Below are positions 1 to 7,818 of a stretch of 64,000 nucleotides of DNA, one piece after another. The number at the start of each line of letters is the position of its first letter. Position 1 is the stretch's first letter. The DNA is taken from NCBI GenBank assembly GCA_963732695.1, contig CAVTAP010000009.1, positions 192,306 through 256,305 of the forward strand, in the 5' to 3' direction. The position numbers and the translations under genes are program-made. The DNA is from CADEDH01 sp963732695. Lineage in GTDB: Bacteria > Actinomycetota > Acidimicrobiia > Acidimicrobiales > SZUA-35. The notes below the pieces were generated by a model. The model was not told where the DNA came from, did no database searches, and worked only from the letters and a program-made list of their open reading frames with translations.

Positions 1-1896
1 CCGCCGGGTCCCGGCGTCGGCCAGCAGAACTCGCTGAGCAACGAGCGCCACCAGATCTGGTGCAACGACCCCCGCGTCAACTCACCGGATCCGATCCTGT
101 ACAAGATCGAGATCAAGATGGGCACCCATTCGTTCACGAGCTCGAAGGTGCTGCCCATCAACTCGTTGGGCCAGCCCGCCGTCTCGTTCGACGCGACCGG
201 CGCCCAGTTCCCGGCCGGCACCCAGCGCACGCTGCCGCTCAGCACGATCTGGGCCTTCAACGGCCAGTTCCCCGGCCCGATGATCAACGCCGAGTACGGC
301 CGGCCGGTGCTGATCCGCTTCGTCAACAAGCTGGACGAGAACCCCGACAACCTCGACTTCCAGGATTTCGGTGCCCCCGATCGGTCCTTCCTGACCCATC
401 TCCACAATGCCCATACGGCGCCCGAGAGCGACGGCAACCCGCACTACACCATGAACTACGGGCCCCGGTGGCACGGCTACCGGCCCGGTGAGTGGTGCGA
501 CAACCTCTACCTCAACTGGCCGGCCGGCGGGCGGGACGACGAGAAGCAGAGCTTCTTCTGGTTCCACGATCACCGCATGGACCACACCGGCTCCAACGTC
601 TACAAGGGCATGGTCGGCCTCTACCCCATCTATGACCCCAAGGGGAACATGGACATGGGCGACGAGACCAAGGGCCTGCGCCTGCCCGGCAAGCGCACAC
701 CGCCCCGGGCCGACGGCACGTTCGACGTCGACTACGACATCCCGCTGGCGTTCTACGACTGCCGCCTCGACGACGGCGTGACCGTCCACCACGACATCCA
801 CGACAACGAGAACGCCTTCCCCGGCACCAACAACCCGGCCACCCACCCGAAATGGTGGGGCAAGACGTTCTTCAAGCACTTCCCCAACCACGGCTTCGTG
901 GGCGACATCTTCACCGTCAACGGCACCGCCTACCCCACGCTGCACGTGAAGCGGCGCAAGTACCGGTTCCGGTTCCTCGACGCCTCCATCGCCCGCATCT
1001 ACGAGTTCAAGCTCATGGCGTCGACCCAGGGGCCCAAGAGCGCGGTCTCCCTCGGCTACACCGGCGACGACCTCCAGGGTCAGTGGCGGATCCCCGACGC
1101 CCAGCAGTGCATGAAGTTCACCCAGATCGCCGGCGACGGCGGGCTCCTGCCCGCCCCCGTCGTCCGTGACTCGTTCGAGCTGTGGCCGGCCAAGCGGCGG
1201 GAGGTGATCATCGATTTCACCAAGTACCAGGACGGCACCGGCACCTCCGACGGCGACGAGATCTTCCTGACCAACATCATGAAGATGCACGACGGGCGGA
1301 TGTGGGACAGCAACACCCGGGGCGGGCTCGACCCCGCCTACAAGGTGCCCATGCTGAAGTTCGTGATCGACGGCGACGACATGCCGGTCGACAACTCGCG
1401 GATCCCCACCGCTATGCGGCCGGCCCCGCCGCTGCCGTCGAACTGGAGCACGCTCCTCGACAACCGGATGATCTTCGAGGTCCAGCGGGGCGGCGCCGGG
1501 GGCGAGATGGAGTGGATGATCAACGGCGAGCCGTTCGACCCCACCCGCCCTGTCACCAGCCTCAAGAACAAGGCGGGCAAGACCCCGTTGGCCCAGCAGA
1601 AGGTGGGCAGCTTCAACCTGTGGGAGATCCGCAACGGCGGCGGCGGTTGGGTTCATCCCTTCCACCTCCACATGGAGGAGCACCGTACGGTGATGCGCAA
1701 CGGCAAGTCGGTGGTCAAGCCCGACAAATGGCATCCCGAGGACGGCACCCGGGAAGACCTGGTGGCCCTCGACCCGTCGGAGTCGGTGATCATCTACCGC
1801 GGCTTCCGTGACTTCGTCGGCCCCTACGTGGCCCACTGCCACAACCTGGCCCACGAAGACCACGCCATGATGTTCGGCTGGGAGATCACGCCCTGA
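1..1896 (+). CDS. Multicopper oxidase, 5' end outside the window
   Basis: The reading frame is open from base 1, so the N-terminus lies upstream; 631 codons are visible. All four copper-ligand segments are present: HLHNAH (397-414), HDH (565-573), HPFHLH (1654-1671) and HCHNLAHEDHAMM (1834-1872). The last supplies the type-1 copper cysteine with a methionine in the axial position. The spacing and the sequence around the first two motifs resemble the CotA / phenoxazinone synthase / bilirubin oxidase group, enzymes that oxidise phenolic, metal or tetrapyrrole substrates with four-electron reduction of oxygen. Export cannot be judged because the N-terminus is missing. The substrate is not predictable from what is visible. 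Confidence 0.93.
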   Translation, partial: PPGPGVGQQNSLSNERHQIWCNDPRVNSPDPILYKIEIKMGTHSFTSSKVLPINSLGQPAVSFDATGAQFPAGTQRTLPLSTIWAFNGQFPGPMINAEYGRPVLIRFVNKLDENPDNLDFQDFGAPDRSFLTHLHNAHTAPESDGNPHYTMNYGPRWHGYRPGEWCDNLYLNWPAGGRDDEKQSFFWFHDHRMDHTGSNVYKGMVGLYPIYDPKGNMDMGDETKGLRLPGKRTPPRADGTFDVDYDIPLAFYDCRLDDGVTVHHDIHDNENAFPGTNNPATHPKWWGKTFFKHFPNHGFVGDIFTVNGTAYPTLHVKRRKYRFRFLDASIARIYEFKLMASTQGPKSAVSLGYTGDDLQGQWRIPDAQQCMKFTQIAGDGGLLPAPVVRDSFELWPAKRREVIIDFTKYQDGTGTSDGDEIFLTNIMKMHDGRMWDSNTRGGLDPAYKVPMLKFVIDGDDMPVDNSRIPTAMRPAPPLPSNWSTLLDNRMIFEVQRGGAGGEMEWMINGEPFDPTRPVTSLKNKAGKTPLAQQKVGSFNLWEIRNGGGGWVHPFHLHMEEHRTVMRNGKSVVKPDKWHPEDGTREDLVALDPSESVIIYRGFRDFVGPYVAHCHNLAHEDHAMMFGWEITP

Positions 1897-1930
1897 CCGG
1901 GGCGGACCGAGCGCGCAGAGGACCCCGAAC

Positions 1931-2620
1931 ATGAACCTCTTCTCCTCCCTCGTCCTGGGGGCGCCGGGCGCGGTCCGGCGCCGCCTCCAGGTCTCGTTGC
2001 TGACGGTCGGGCTCGTCGCCGTGCTGGCGGCGATCGCCGACGGCTTCATCGTCATCTCGCTGCAGGGCGCCGTGGGCGCCGTGGAGCGGGTGGGCGACCC
2101 GTTCCGGCGGTGGCTCACCGCCTCGGTGCTGCTGGTGCCGGTGTACATCCTGGTCGTGCTGGGGGCGGTGGCCCTGGCCCGCTGGTGGTTCGCCGACACC
2201 CGGTTCCGGCGGCTGCTGTTCGCCACCGCGATGGTGATGATGATCGCCGTCACCAGCCTGGTCGGGGTGTTGACCGTGGCCGGCAGCGCCGCCTACGACT
2301 ACCGCCTCCAGTCGGCCCGGATGGAGCGGACGGCGGCCGTGGTCGACGAACTCACGGCCGGTTCGCCCGCGGTGGCGGCATCCCAGCCCGGTTCCTCCTC
2401 GGTGACGGTGTCGGTGTGCACCGTGTGCGAGAGCCGGCGCAAGACGCTCGAGACCCACGTGCGGGCAGGCACGTTGGCCTCGATCATCACCCTCGTCACC
2501 AACACCGTGTTGGTGCTCTGGGTGATCGCGCTCCGGGGCGGTCAGCTCTGGATCGACAGACCCCGACGGTCGGCTCCCTCGCCGTCGGTGTCCGCTGATC
2601 CGAAGCTCGCCGTCACCTGA
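1931..2620 (+). CDS. Four-helix membrane protein of unknown function
   Basis: A 229-residue protein starting 34 bases after the oxidase, so probably co-transcribed with it. Hydrophobic segments lie near residues 21-45, 61-84, 91-118 and 183-202. Between helices 3 and 4 is a polar loop of about 60 residues containing a CxxC pair (CTVC, near residue 163), which could bind metal or form a disulfide. I do not recognise the family. The pairing with a copper oxidase suggests, but does not show, a role in copper handling or in anchoring the oxidase. Confidence 0.75.
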   Translation: MNLFSSLVLGAPGAVRRRLQVSLLTVGLVAVLAAIADGFIVISLQGAVGAVERVGDPFRRWLTASVLLVPVYILVVLGAVALARWWFADTRFRRLLFATAMVMMIAVTSLVGVLTVAGSAAYDYRLQSARMERTAAVVDELTAGSPAVAASQPGSSSVTVSVCTVCESRRKTLETHVRAGTLASIITLVTNTVLVLWVIALRGGQLWIDRPRRSAPSPSVSADPKLAVT

Positions 2621-2627
2621 GCGGTCG

Positions 2628-2672
2628 CTGCGGCCGGCGCGCTCCCTGACGGCGGGGTCGCGCCGGCCGCAG
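2628..2672 (+). terminator. 14-bp GC-rich hairpin after the oxidase pair
   Basis: Perfect 14-bp stem (2628-2641 with 2659-2672) and a 17-base loop, placed just after the stop of the membrane protein and followed by a pyrimidine-rich stretch. It probably terminates the oxidase transcription unit. There is no strong T-run, as is usual in high-GC actinobacteria. Confidence 0.6.
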
Positions 2673-2743
2673 TCGCTCCCTTCTCGGTCCCCGGACGGTG
2701 GTGGCTCTTCGCACGTCGGCCGGGCGTGTGTCAACCTTCCCCG

Positions 2744-3559
2744 ATGCCAGCCCTCACCCCGCCCGACTCCCGGGCAGCCGTGGAGCGGTTCCTCAACCTC
2801 CGCTGGGACCGCGACGATCCCCGCCGCTGGAGCCAGCCCCTGGTGCCGGAGCTCACCGGCGGCCGGGGCGGCCTGTTCGGCGGCTGTGCCGTGGGGGCCG
2901 TGATCGCCGGGCTGGAGCGGGCCACCGGCCGGCCTCTGGCCTGGATCACCGGCCAGTTCCTCACCGCCTGCCGGCCGCCCGACGAGCTCCGTTTCGAGAT
3001 CGACCGGCTGGTCGAGGGGCGCAACATCGCCCAGGCCACCGTGGTGGCCCGGGTGGGCGCCGCCGACGTGCTGGCCTTCCAGGCCGCCCTCGGGGCCCGG
3101 CCGGCCACCGACGGCCGCCTGCGATCCGGCTCGATGCCGGTGGCGCCGCCGCCCGATCAGTGTCCGCCGGTCGAGCCCCCGTCGGGCCCGGGCGGCCTGC
3201 GACCCCGCTTCGACGGGCGGTCGGTCCCGGCTTGTCCGGCCGACGATCCCGCCACCAGCCGGTGGTGGTTCCGCACCGACGAGCTGGCCGATCAGGGCGA
3301 TCCGGCCCTCCTGGCCGTGGTGCTCGACTTCGTGCCGATGGCTCTCACCGCCGCCCTCGGCCGGCCGGTGTTCGGGGCCAGCCTCGACAACACCGTCCGG
3401 GTGGTGGAGCGGGCGGTCACCCCCTGGGTGCTGGCCGAGCTGACCCTCGATTCGCTGGCCGACGGCATCGCCCACGTCACCGGTCGGGCCTGGACCGACG
3501 CCGGTGTGCTGCTGGCCGTGGGCAGCCAGACCTGTGTGGTGGCCGACCGGCCGGGGTGA
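2744..3559 (+). CDS. Acyl-CoA thioesterase family protein (double hotdog)
   Basis: A 271-residue protein resembling TesB-like acyl-CoA thioesterases that contain two hotdog domains. The N-terminal half has the glycine-rich FGGC segment and a helix as in the first hotdog. The C-terminal half (FVPMALTAALG, then ASLDNTVRVV) matches the second. It would hydrolyse acyl-CoA to the free acid and CoA. The ATG at 2744 is preferred over the GTG at 2726 because family similarity begins after it. It converges with the SDR gene on the other strand, 27 bases away. Substrate chain length is not predictable. Confidence 0.8.
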   Translation: MPALTPPDSRAAVERFLNLRWDRDDPRRWSQPLVPELTGGRGGLFGGCAVGAVIAGLERATGRPLAWITGQFLTACRPPDELRFEIDRLVEGRNIAQATVVARVGAADVLAFQAALGARPATDGRLRSGSMPVAPPPDQCPPVEPPSGPGGLRPRFDGRSVPACPADDPATSRWWFRTDELADQGDPALLAVVLDFVPMALTAALGRPVFGASLDNTVRVVERAVTPWVLAELTLDSLADGIAHVTGRAWTDAGVLLAVGSQTCVVADRPG

Positions 3560-3586
3560 CCGCCGGCTCCCGCCGGGCCCAGTGAC

Positions 3587-4429
3587 TCAGTAGCTGGGCT
3601 TGGTGGGGTAGGGGGTGAGCTGCAGCTCGTGGGTCCAGGCCGAGCGGTCCTGGGTGTGCAGGTACCAGAAGGCCTCGGCCAGCTTCTCCGGGTTCATCAC
3701 CAGCTCCGGGCGCTTCTGGGCCAGGGGCAGGGCCCGGGTGCCGGGGGAGTCGATGAGGCCGTCGATCACCACGTTGGCCACGTGGACACCGTGCTCGGAG
3801 TACTCCTCGGTCAGCACCTGGGCCAGGGTCCGCATCAGCACCCGGGGGTAGTAGAGCGACTGGCCGGTGTAACGCTTGCGGCCCCGCAGCGACGCCGCGT
3901 TGTTGGAGAACAGGAACGTGCCCCGCCCCGCCTCCCGCATGGCCGGTAGCACCTCCTTGGCCACCAGGAACGGGCCCCGGCTGGCGATGTGCTGGGCCGT
4001 GTCGAACAGCTCGGTGGGGATGTGCTCCAGCAGCTCCATCTCGGGGGGCAGGTCCCGCCCCTCGAGGTAGCCGGCGTTGTAGACCACGATCGACGGGTCG
4101 CCGGCCTCGGCCCGGATGCTTGTGAAGGCGGCCTTGACCGACTCCTCGGAGACCAGGTCGAGCTCGACGGTGAGGCACTCGCCCCCGTCGGCCCGTATCT
4201 GGGCCTCCAGCCCGGCGGCGTTGGCCGCGGTGCGGGTGGTGAGCACCACCCGGCAGCCCTCGGCCGCCAGCTTCTGGGCCACCGCTCCACCGATGCCCCA
4301 CCGGGCGCCGGGCGGCAGGTCGCTGTCGTCGATGGCATGGCCGTGGGCCAGCAGGGTGTTGCGGCCGTCGGCCTGCCACTTCGACGTGGCCCCCACCACC
4401 ACGGCGACGTCCCTGGTCGTCGTGTCCAT
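3587..4429 (-). CDS. Atypical short-chain dehydrogenase/reductase
   Basis: A 280-residue Rossmann protein of the SDR fold: beta-1 leads into GATS (13-16), and the NAG-type motif appears as VYNAGY. Two features are unusual. The glycine-rich cofactor loop is split by about 27 residues (17-44) between GATS and GIGG. The catalytic YxxxK is not present: the region reads YTGQSLYYPRV, with no lysine four residues after a tyrosine. The serine-bearing strand (LFSNNAASLRG) is kept. The protein may bind NAD(P) in an altered way, use a different catalytic base, or be non-enzymatic. The insert may be a trait of a subfamily rather than an accident. Confidence 0.75.
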   Translation of the reverse strand: MDTTTRDVAVVVGATSKWQADGRNTLLAHGHAIDDSDLPPGARWGIGGAVAQKLAAEGCRVVLTTRTAANAAGLEAQIRADGGECLTVELDLVSEESVKAAFTSIRAEAGDPSIVVYNAGYLEGRDLPPEMELLEHIPTELFDTAQHIASRGPFLVAKEVLPAMREAGRGTFLFSNNAASLRGRKRYTGQSLYYPRVLMRTLAQVLTEEYSEHGVHVANVVIDGLIDSPGTRALPLAQKRPELVMNPEKLAEAFWYLHTQDRSAWTHELQLTPYPTKPSY

Positions 4430-4492
4430 GGACCGACCCTACTCCGGGTGCGATGATCGTGTGATGCTCGTGGATTCTCTCGCCGGGCCCTG

Positions 4493-5404
4493 GTGAGCGC
4501 CGAGGCGCCCGAGCTGGAGCTGGCCGACCTCGACGGCAGGCCGTTCCGGTTGTCGTCGCTCCGGGGGCAGAAGGTGGTGCTGGTCGCCTGGGCCCCCTAT
4601 TGAGGCTGCCGCTTCGACCTGCCAGGTTGGCAGGCGCTGCGCACCGAGCTCCACCCGCTGGGCGTGGAGATCGTCACCGTGTCCCTGGAGCTGAGCGGGC
4701 CCGAGGCGTCGCGGGAGTTCATCGAGGCGGCCCGCCCCGGGCATCCGTCGCTGCTCGATCCCACCCATCAGCTCGATGCCCTGTTCGGGGTGGTCAACAT
4801 CCCCAACGTCATCTGGATCGACGAGCAGGGGATGATCGTGCGGCCGCCCGAGCCGGGGTGGCCGGGGGCCGCCGCCTACCCCGAGGCACTGGCCGAACGG
4901 CTGGCCGAGCGGGCCCGGCTGGCGGCCGAGGCCCGGGAGGCGGCCATCGCCGCCGGTGAGACGCCGCCCATGGACCTCATGACCCAGCTCGGCTCGGGGC
5001 AGACGCGCGACGGCTACGCCGACGCGCTGCGGGACTGGGCCCGGCGGGGCCCGGAGAGCCCCTACGCCCTCGGCGCCGACGAGGTGCTGGCGGCCAGCCA
5101 GCCCCGCCCGCCGGCGGTGTCGGCCGCCGCCGCCCACTTCGAGCTGGCCAACCACCTGTGGCGGGCCGGGCACCGGGAGGCGGCGATTCGCCACTTCAAC
5201 GCCTGCCACCGCCTCCAGCCCGACAACTGGACCTACAAGCGCCAGGCCTGGTCGCTGGTGGGCAACGAACGGGTGGGAGGCGACATGGGCCGCCTGTCCC
5301 AGGTGCCACTGCCCGGGGAGGAGGCCGACTGGCCGTTCGAGTCGAACTTCGACGCCGACGTGGCCCGCCTCGCCCCCGGCCAGTACTACCCGAAGACGCT
5401 GTGA
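4493..5404 (+). CDS. ResA/TlpA-like redoxin, probable selenoprotein (in-frame UGA as Sec37)
   Basis: Thioredoxin-fold protein of 303 residues if the in-frame TGA at 4601-4603 is read as selenocysteine. From GTG 4493 the frame encodes a typical AhpC/TlpA start (APELELADLDGRPF, LRGQKVVLVAWAPY). The TGA follows, then GCRFDLPGWQ and the rest of the fold, including the cis-Pro-type segment NIPNVIWID. The TGA falls exactly at the active-site position, giving WAPY-U-GC. This fits the WAxxUGC pattern that I recall being used to name a group of ResA-like selenoproteins. Protein similarity continues without a frame change on both sides, so a simple nonsense mutation is less likely. A helical C-terminal extension (about residues 150-303) follows the redoxin domain. 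Likely role: thiol-disulfide or peroxide chemistry. It needs selA, selB, selC and selD elsewhere in the genome. Confidence 0.8.
4601..4634 (+). promoter_or_regulatory. Bacterial SECIS-like element (UGA codon plus hairpin)
   Basis: Directly after the in-frame TGA (4601-4603) is a perfect 7-bp stem, 4618-4624 with 4628-4634, closed by a GGU loop; opening the top A-U pair gives an AGGUU loop. The apical G residues lie 21-23 bases after the UGA, inside the window used by bacterial SECIS elements for SelB binding. The AGGU loop resembles the loop of the E. coli fdhF element. Seen directly: stem, loop and spacing. Inferred: SelB recognition. Confidence 0.72.
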
Positions 5405-5420
5405 CGCTGGACCCGGGGGC

Positions 5421-5699
5421 TCAGCTCCCGGTGAGGCACTTGGTGGTCGCGTTGAGCACGGCCTGGGTCTCCTCCGCCGTGAGGTCGTCGGAACCCACGC
5501 CCCGCTCGCCCAGCCGGTCCTTGCCGATCGACACCTCGAGATCGTCCACCACGCAGGTGGCCTGTTCCTCGGTCAGCCCCGACTCGACCATCGTGTCGAT
5601 GCCTTCCTGCCGGTCGTAGCCGCCGCCGCAGGCGGCCAGGCCCACCAGGCTCAGGCCGGCCAGCACCGGGCCAAGGGCGCGGGTCATTGTGGTGTTCAT
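5421..5699 (-). CDS. Small lipoprotein of unknown function
   Basis: A 92-residue protein with a short signal peptide ending in a lipobox (LAAC, cleavage before Cys near residue 24), followed by a charged domain with two further cysteines (TCVVDD and TKCL) likely to form a disulfide. The ATG at 5699 is chosen because AGGAGG lies 10 bases upstream; an ATG nine bases earlier is only one base from that site. It converges with the selenoprotein gene, 16 bases away. Similar small two-cysteine lipoproteins are common in actinobacteria; no function is known to me. Confidence 0.7.
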   Translation of the reverse strand: MNTTMTRALGPVLAGLSLVGLAACGGGYDRQEGIDTMVESGLTEEQATCVVDDLEVSIGKDRLGERGVGSDDLTAEETQAVLNATTKCLTGS

Positions 5700-5845
5700 C
5701 GGTCTCATCCCTCCTGTGACGCCGTGTCTCGTCACTCCGGCGCCGGACACTAGACACCGCGCGCACCGCCGCCGGACATCTTTCGGCTCTCTGGGTTGAG
5801 TTGCTCACGCGGGCGGGAGCACCCGCCTGGCCTGAGCGGTGGGCT

Positions 5846-6517
5846 TCAGCTGTCGCCGGGGCCGCTGCCGGTGACGGAGGCGAGCATGCCGGCCACGGCG
5901 GCGGCCGCTGCCGGGCGCAGCACGAGCGAGTTGTGGAACCACACGGTCTCCCCGTTGGCGTGGCGCTCGACGGCGTCGAACCGCACCGGTGTGCCCTGCG
6001 GGGCGACGGTGCCCGTCCACTCGCGGAACCAGCCGTCGTCGGCCCGTCCCACGCTCACCGGAGCGATCGAGGTCGGCCCGGCCTCGGGGTGGGGTTCCTC
6101 GGCCGGCAGCGCCGCCACCATGGCCCGCGGGAGGATGGCGGCCTGGTCGTAGTAACGCCGGCCCCGCAGCACCCGGTCGCCCCGCACGGTCACGCAGTAC
6201 ACGGCCGGCCACGTGACCGGCTCACCGAACAGCACGGCCGAGTTCCGGGCCTCCAGATACAAGGTGTCGGCCAGATACAGGGTGTCGACCGGGCCCCGGC
6301 CGTGGCGCACCGGCTCGAACCGGAAGTCCTGCAGGAGGGCCAGGGTCCGGGTGATCAGGGCCGGGATCCCGCTGGCCGGCAGCGGCTCGGGCATGCCCGA
6401 GTCGAACAGGGTGGCGTCGGGTTCGAACAGGTCGACGTAGCCGTCGACGGTGGCGTTCGCCCCCCAGGCCGTGAACCGCCGGTAGAAGCCGTCGAGGTCG
6501 GGTGCTGGCTCCGTCAT
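5846..6517 (-). CDS. SnoaL/NTF2-like protein
   Basis: A 223-residue protein whose first half (DGFYRRFTAWGANATVDGYV, then LFEPDATLFDSG) has the helix and cone pattern of the SnoaL/NTF2 fold, used by polyketide cyclases, limonene-epoxide hydrolases and many uncharacterised proteins. The family often binds small hydrophobic ligands. The second half (YYDQAAILPR, then a beta-rich tail) also fits this fold. Start ATG 6517 is chosen; an ATG nine bases earlier is possible. It is divergent from the alcohol dehydrogenase, 59 bases away, so the two may share a control region. Confidence 0.65.
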   Translation of the reverse strand: MTEPAPDLDGFYRRFTAWGANATVDGYVDLFEPDATLFDSGMPEPLPASGIPALITRTLALLQDFRFEPVRHGRGPVDTLYLADTLYLEARNSAVLFGEPVTWPAVYCVTVRGDRVLRGRRYYDQAAILPRAMVAALPAEEPHPEAGPTSIAPVSVGRADDGWFREWTGTVAPQGTPVRFDAVERHANGETVWFHNSLVLRPAAAAAVAGMLASVTGSGPGDS

Positions 6518-6576
6518 CCCCCTCACGGTACCGGCCGACCGTTTGGGGCGCCCGACCCGGGGGTAGCGGCGCGGCC

Positions 6577-7818
6577 ATGCGTGCAGTCACCTGGCAAGGC
6601 CACCGCGACGTCCGGGTCGCCGACGTGCCCGACCCCACGATCGTCGAACCCACCGACGCCGTGATCCGGATCACGTCCACCGCCCTGTGCGGCTCCGACC
6701 TGCACCTCTACGAGGTGCTCACCATGTTCCTGGAGCCAGGCGACATCCTGGGCCACGAGCCGATGGGGATCGTGGAGGCGGTCGGGTCGGCCGTCACCCA
6801 CATCGTCCCCGGCGACCGGGTGGTGGTGCCGTTCAACATCTCCTGCGGCTCGTGCTTCATGTGCAGCCGCTCGCTCCACTCCCAGTGCGAGACCACCCAG
6901 GTGACCGCCGAGGACAAGGGGGCCGCCCTCTTCGGCTACACCAAGCTCTACGGCCAGGTGCCGGGCGGGCAGGCCGAGTACCTGCGGGTGCCCCAGGCCC
7001 ACTTCGGCCCGATCAAGGTGCCCGACGACGGCACGCCCGACGAGCGCTGGCTGTTCCTGTCCGACGTGCTGCCCACCGCCTGGCAGGCCGTGGAGTACGC
7101 CAACGTGCCGCCCAACGGCACCGTGGCCGTCTTCGGTCTCGGCCCCATCGGCCAGATGGCGGCCCGCGTCGCCCGCCACCGGGGCGCGGGCCAGGTGCTC
7201 GGCATCGACCGGGTGCCGGAGCGCCTGTCGATGGCCCATCGGCACGGGATCACCCCCATCGACGCCACCGAGGGCAACGTGGTGGGCCAGCTCCGGGAGT
7301 TCACGGCCGGCCGGGGCCCCGACTCGGTGATCGACGCCGTGGGCATGGAGGCCCACGGCCATCTCGTGACCACCGCCGTGCAGCGGGCGGCGGGGTTGTT
7401 GCCGTCGAAGGTGTCGGCCGCCCTGACCGAGCGGGTGGGGATCGACCGCCTCGGTGTGCTCCACGACGCCATCGACGCCGTCCGCCGGGGCGGCACGGTG
7501 TCGATCAGCGGGGTGTACGGCGGCATGGTCGACCCCATGCCGATGATGACCCTGTTCGACAAGCAGATCCAGCTCCGCATGGGCCAGGCCAACGTCCACG
7601 CCTGGGTGGACCAGATCATGCCCCTGCTGAGCGACGGTGCCGACCCGCTGGGGGTCGACGACCTCGTCACCCACCGGCTCCCGCTCGACTCGGCGGCCGA
7701 CGCCTATCGCATGTTCCAGCGGAAGGACGACGGCGCCGTCAAGGTGGTGTTCGACCCCGCCCTCAGGCTGCCACCGGCTCCAGTGGCGCCGGGTTCAGCT
7801 CTTTCAGTGCCGGCATGA
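6577..7818 (+). CDS. Zinc-dependent alcohol dehydrogenase (MDR family)
   Basis: A 413-residue medium-chain dehydrogenase. Visible motifs are the catalytic zinc site (CGSDLHLYE, GHEPMG), the structural zinc cysteine cluster (CGSCFMCSRSLHSQC), and a nucleotide-binding GLGPIGQM followed by GAGQVLGID. The length and the long four-cysteine lobe are typical of formaldehyde-dehydrogenase-like or threonine-dehydrogenase-like members. It would oxidise an alcohol or aldehyde adduct with NAD(P)+. The 3' end overlaps the convergent LLM oxidoreductase by 56 bases. Substrate is unknown. Confidence 0.88.
   Translation: MRAVTWQGHRDVRVADVPDPTIVEPTDAVIRITSTALCGSDLHLYEVLTMFLEPGDILGHEPMGIVEAVGSAVTHIVPGDRVVVPFNISCGSCFMCSRSLHSQCETTQVTAEDKGAALFGYTKLYGQVPGGQAEYLRVPQAHFGPIKVPDDGTPDERWLFLSDVLPTAWQAVEYANVPPNGTVAVFGLGPIGQMAARVARHRGAGQVLGIDRVPERLSMAHRHGITPIDATEGNVVGQLREFTAGRGPDSVIDAVGMEAHGHLVTTAVQRAAGLLPSKVSAALTERVGIDRLGVLHDAIDAVRRGGTVSISGVYGGMVDPMPMMTLFDKQIQLRMGQANVHAWVDQIMPLLSDGADPLGVDDLVTHRLPLDSAADAYRMFQRKDDGAVKVVFDPALRLPPAPVAPGSALSVPA

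Noticed and set aside
82..2253. A 723-codon open frame on the minus strand opposite the multicopper oxidase
   Set aside because: Composition is what high-GC antisense DNA gives (His, Val, Gly, Arg-rich); no family pattern, and the plus strand carries clear copper motifs. The same applies to the other long antisense frames, for example 1886-3475, 6523-7674, 13094-14431 and 45414-47891.
4601..4603. The TGA as an ordinary nonsense mutation or start of a shorter gene at ATG 4664
   Set aside because: A start at 4664 would remove the redoxin active site and the first strands, while the upstream frame is clearly coding and the stop falls exactly on the active-site residue with a hairpin behind it. 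Not excluded, but less likely.
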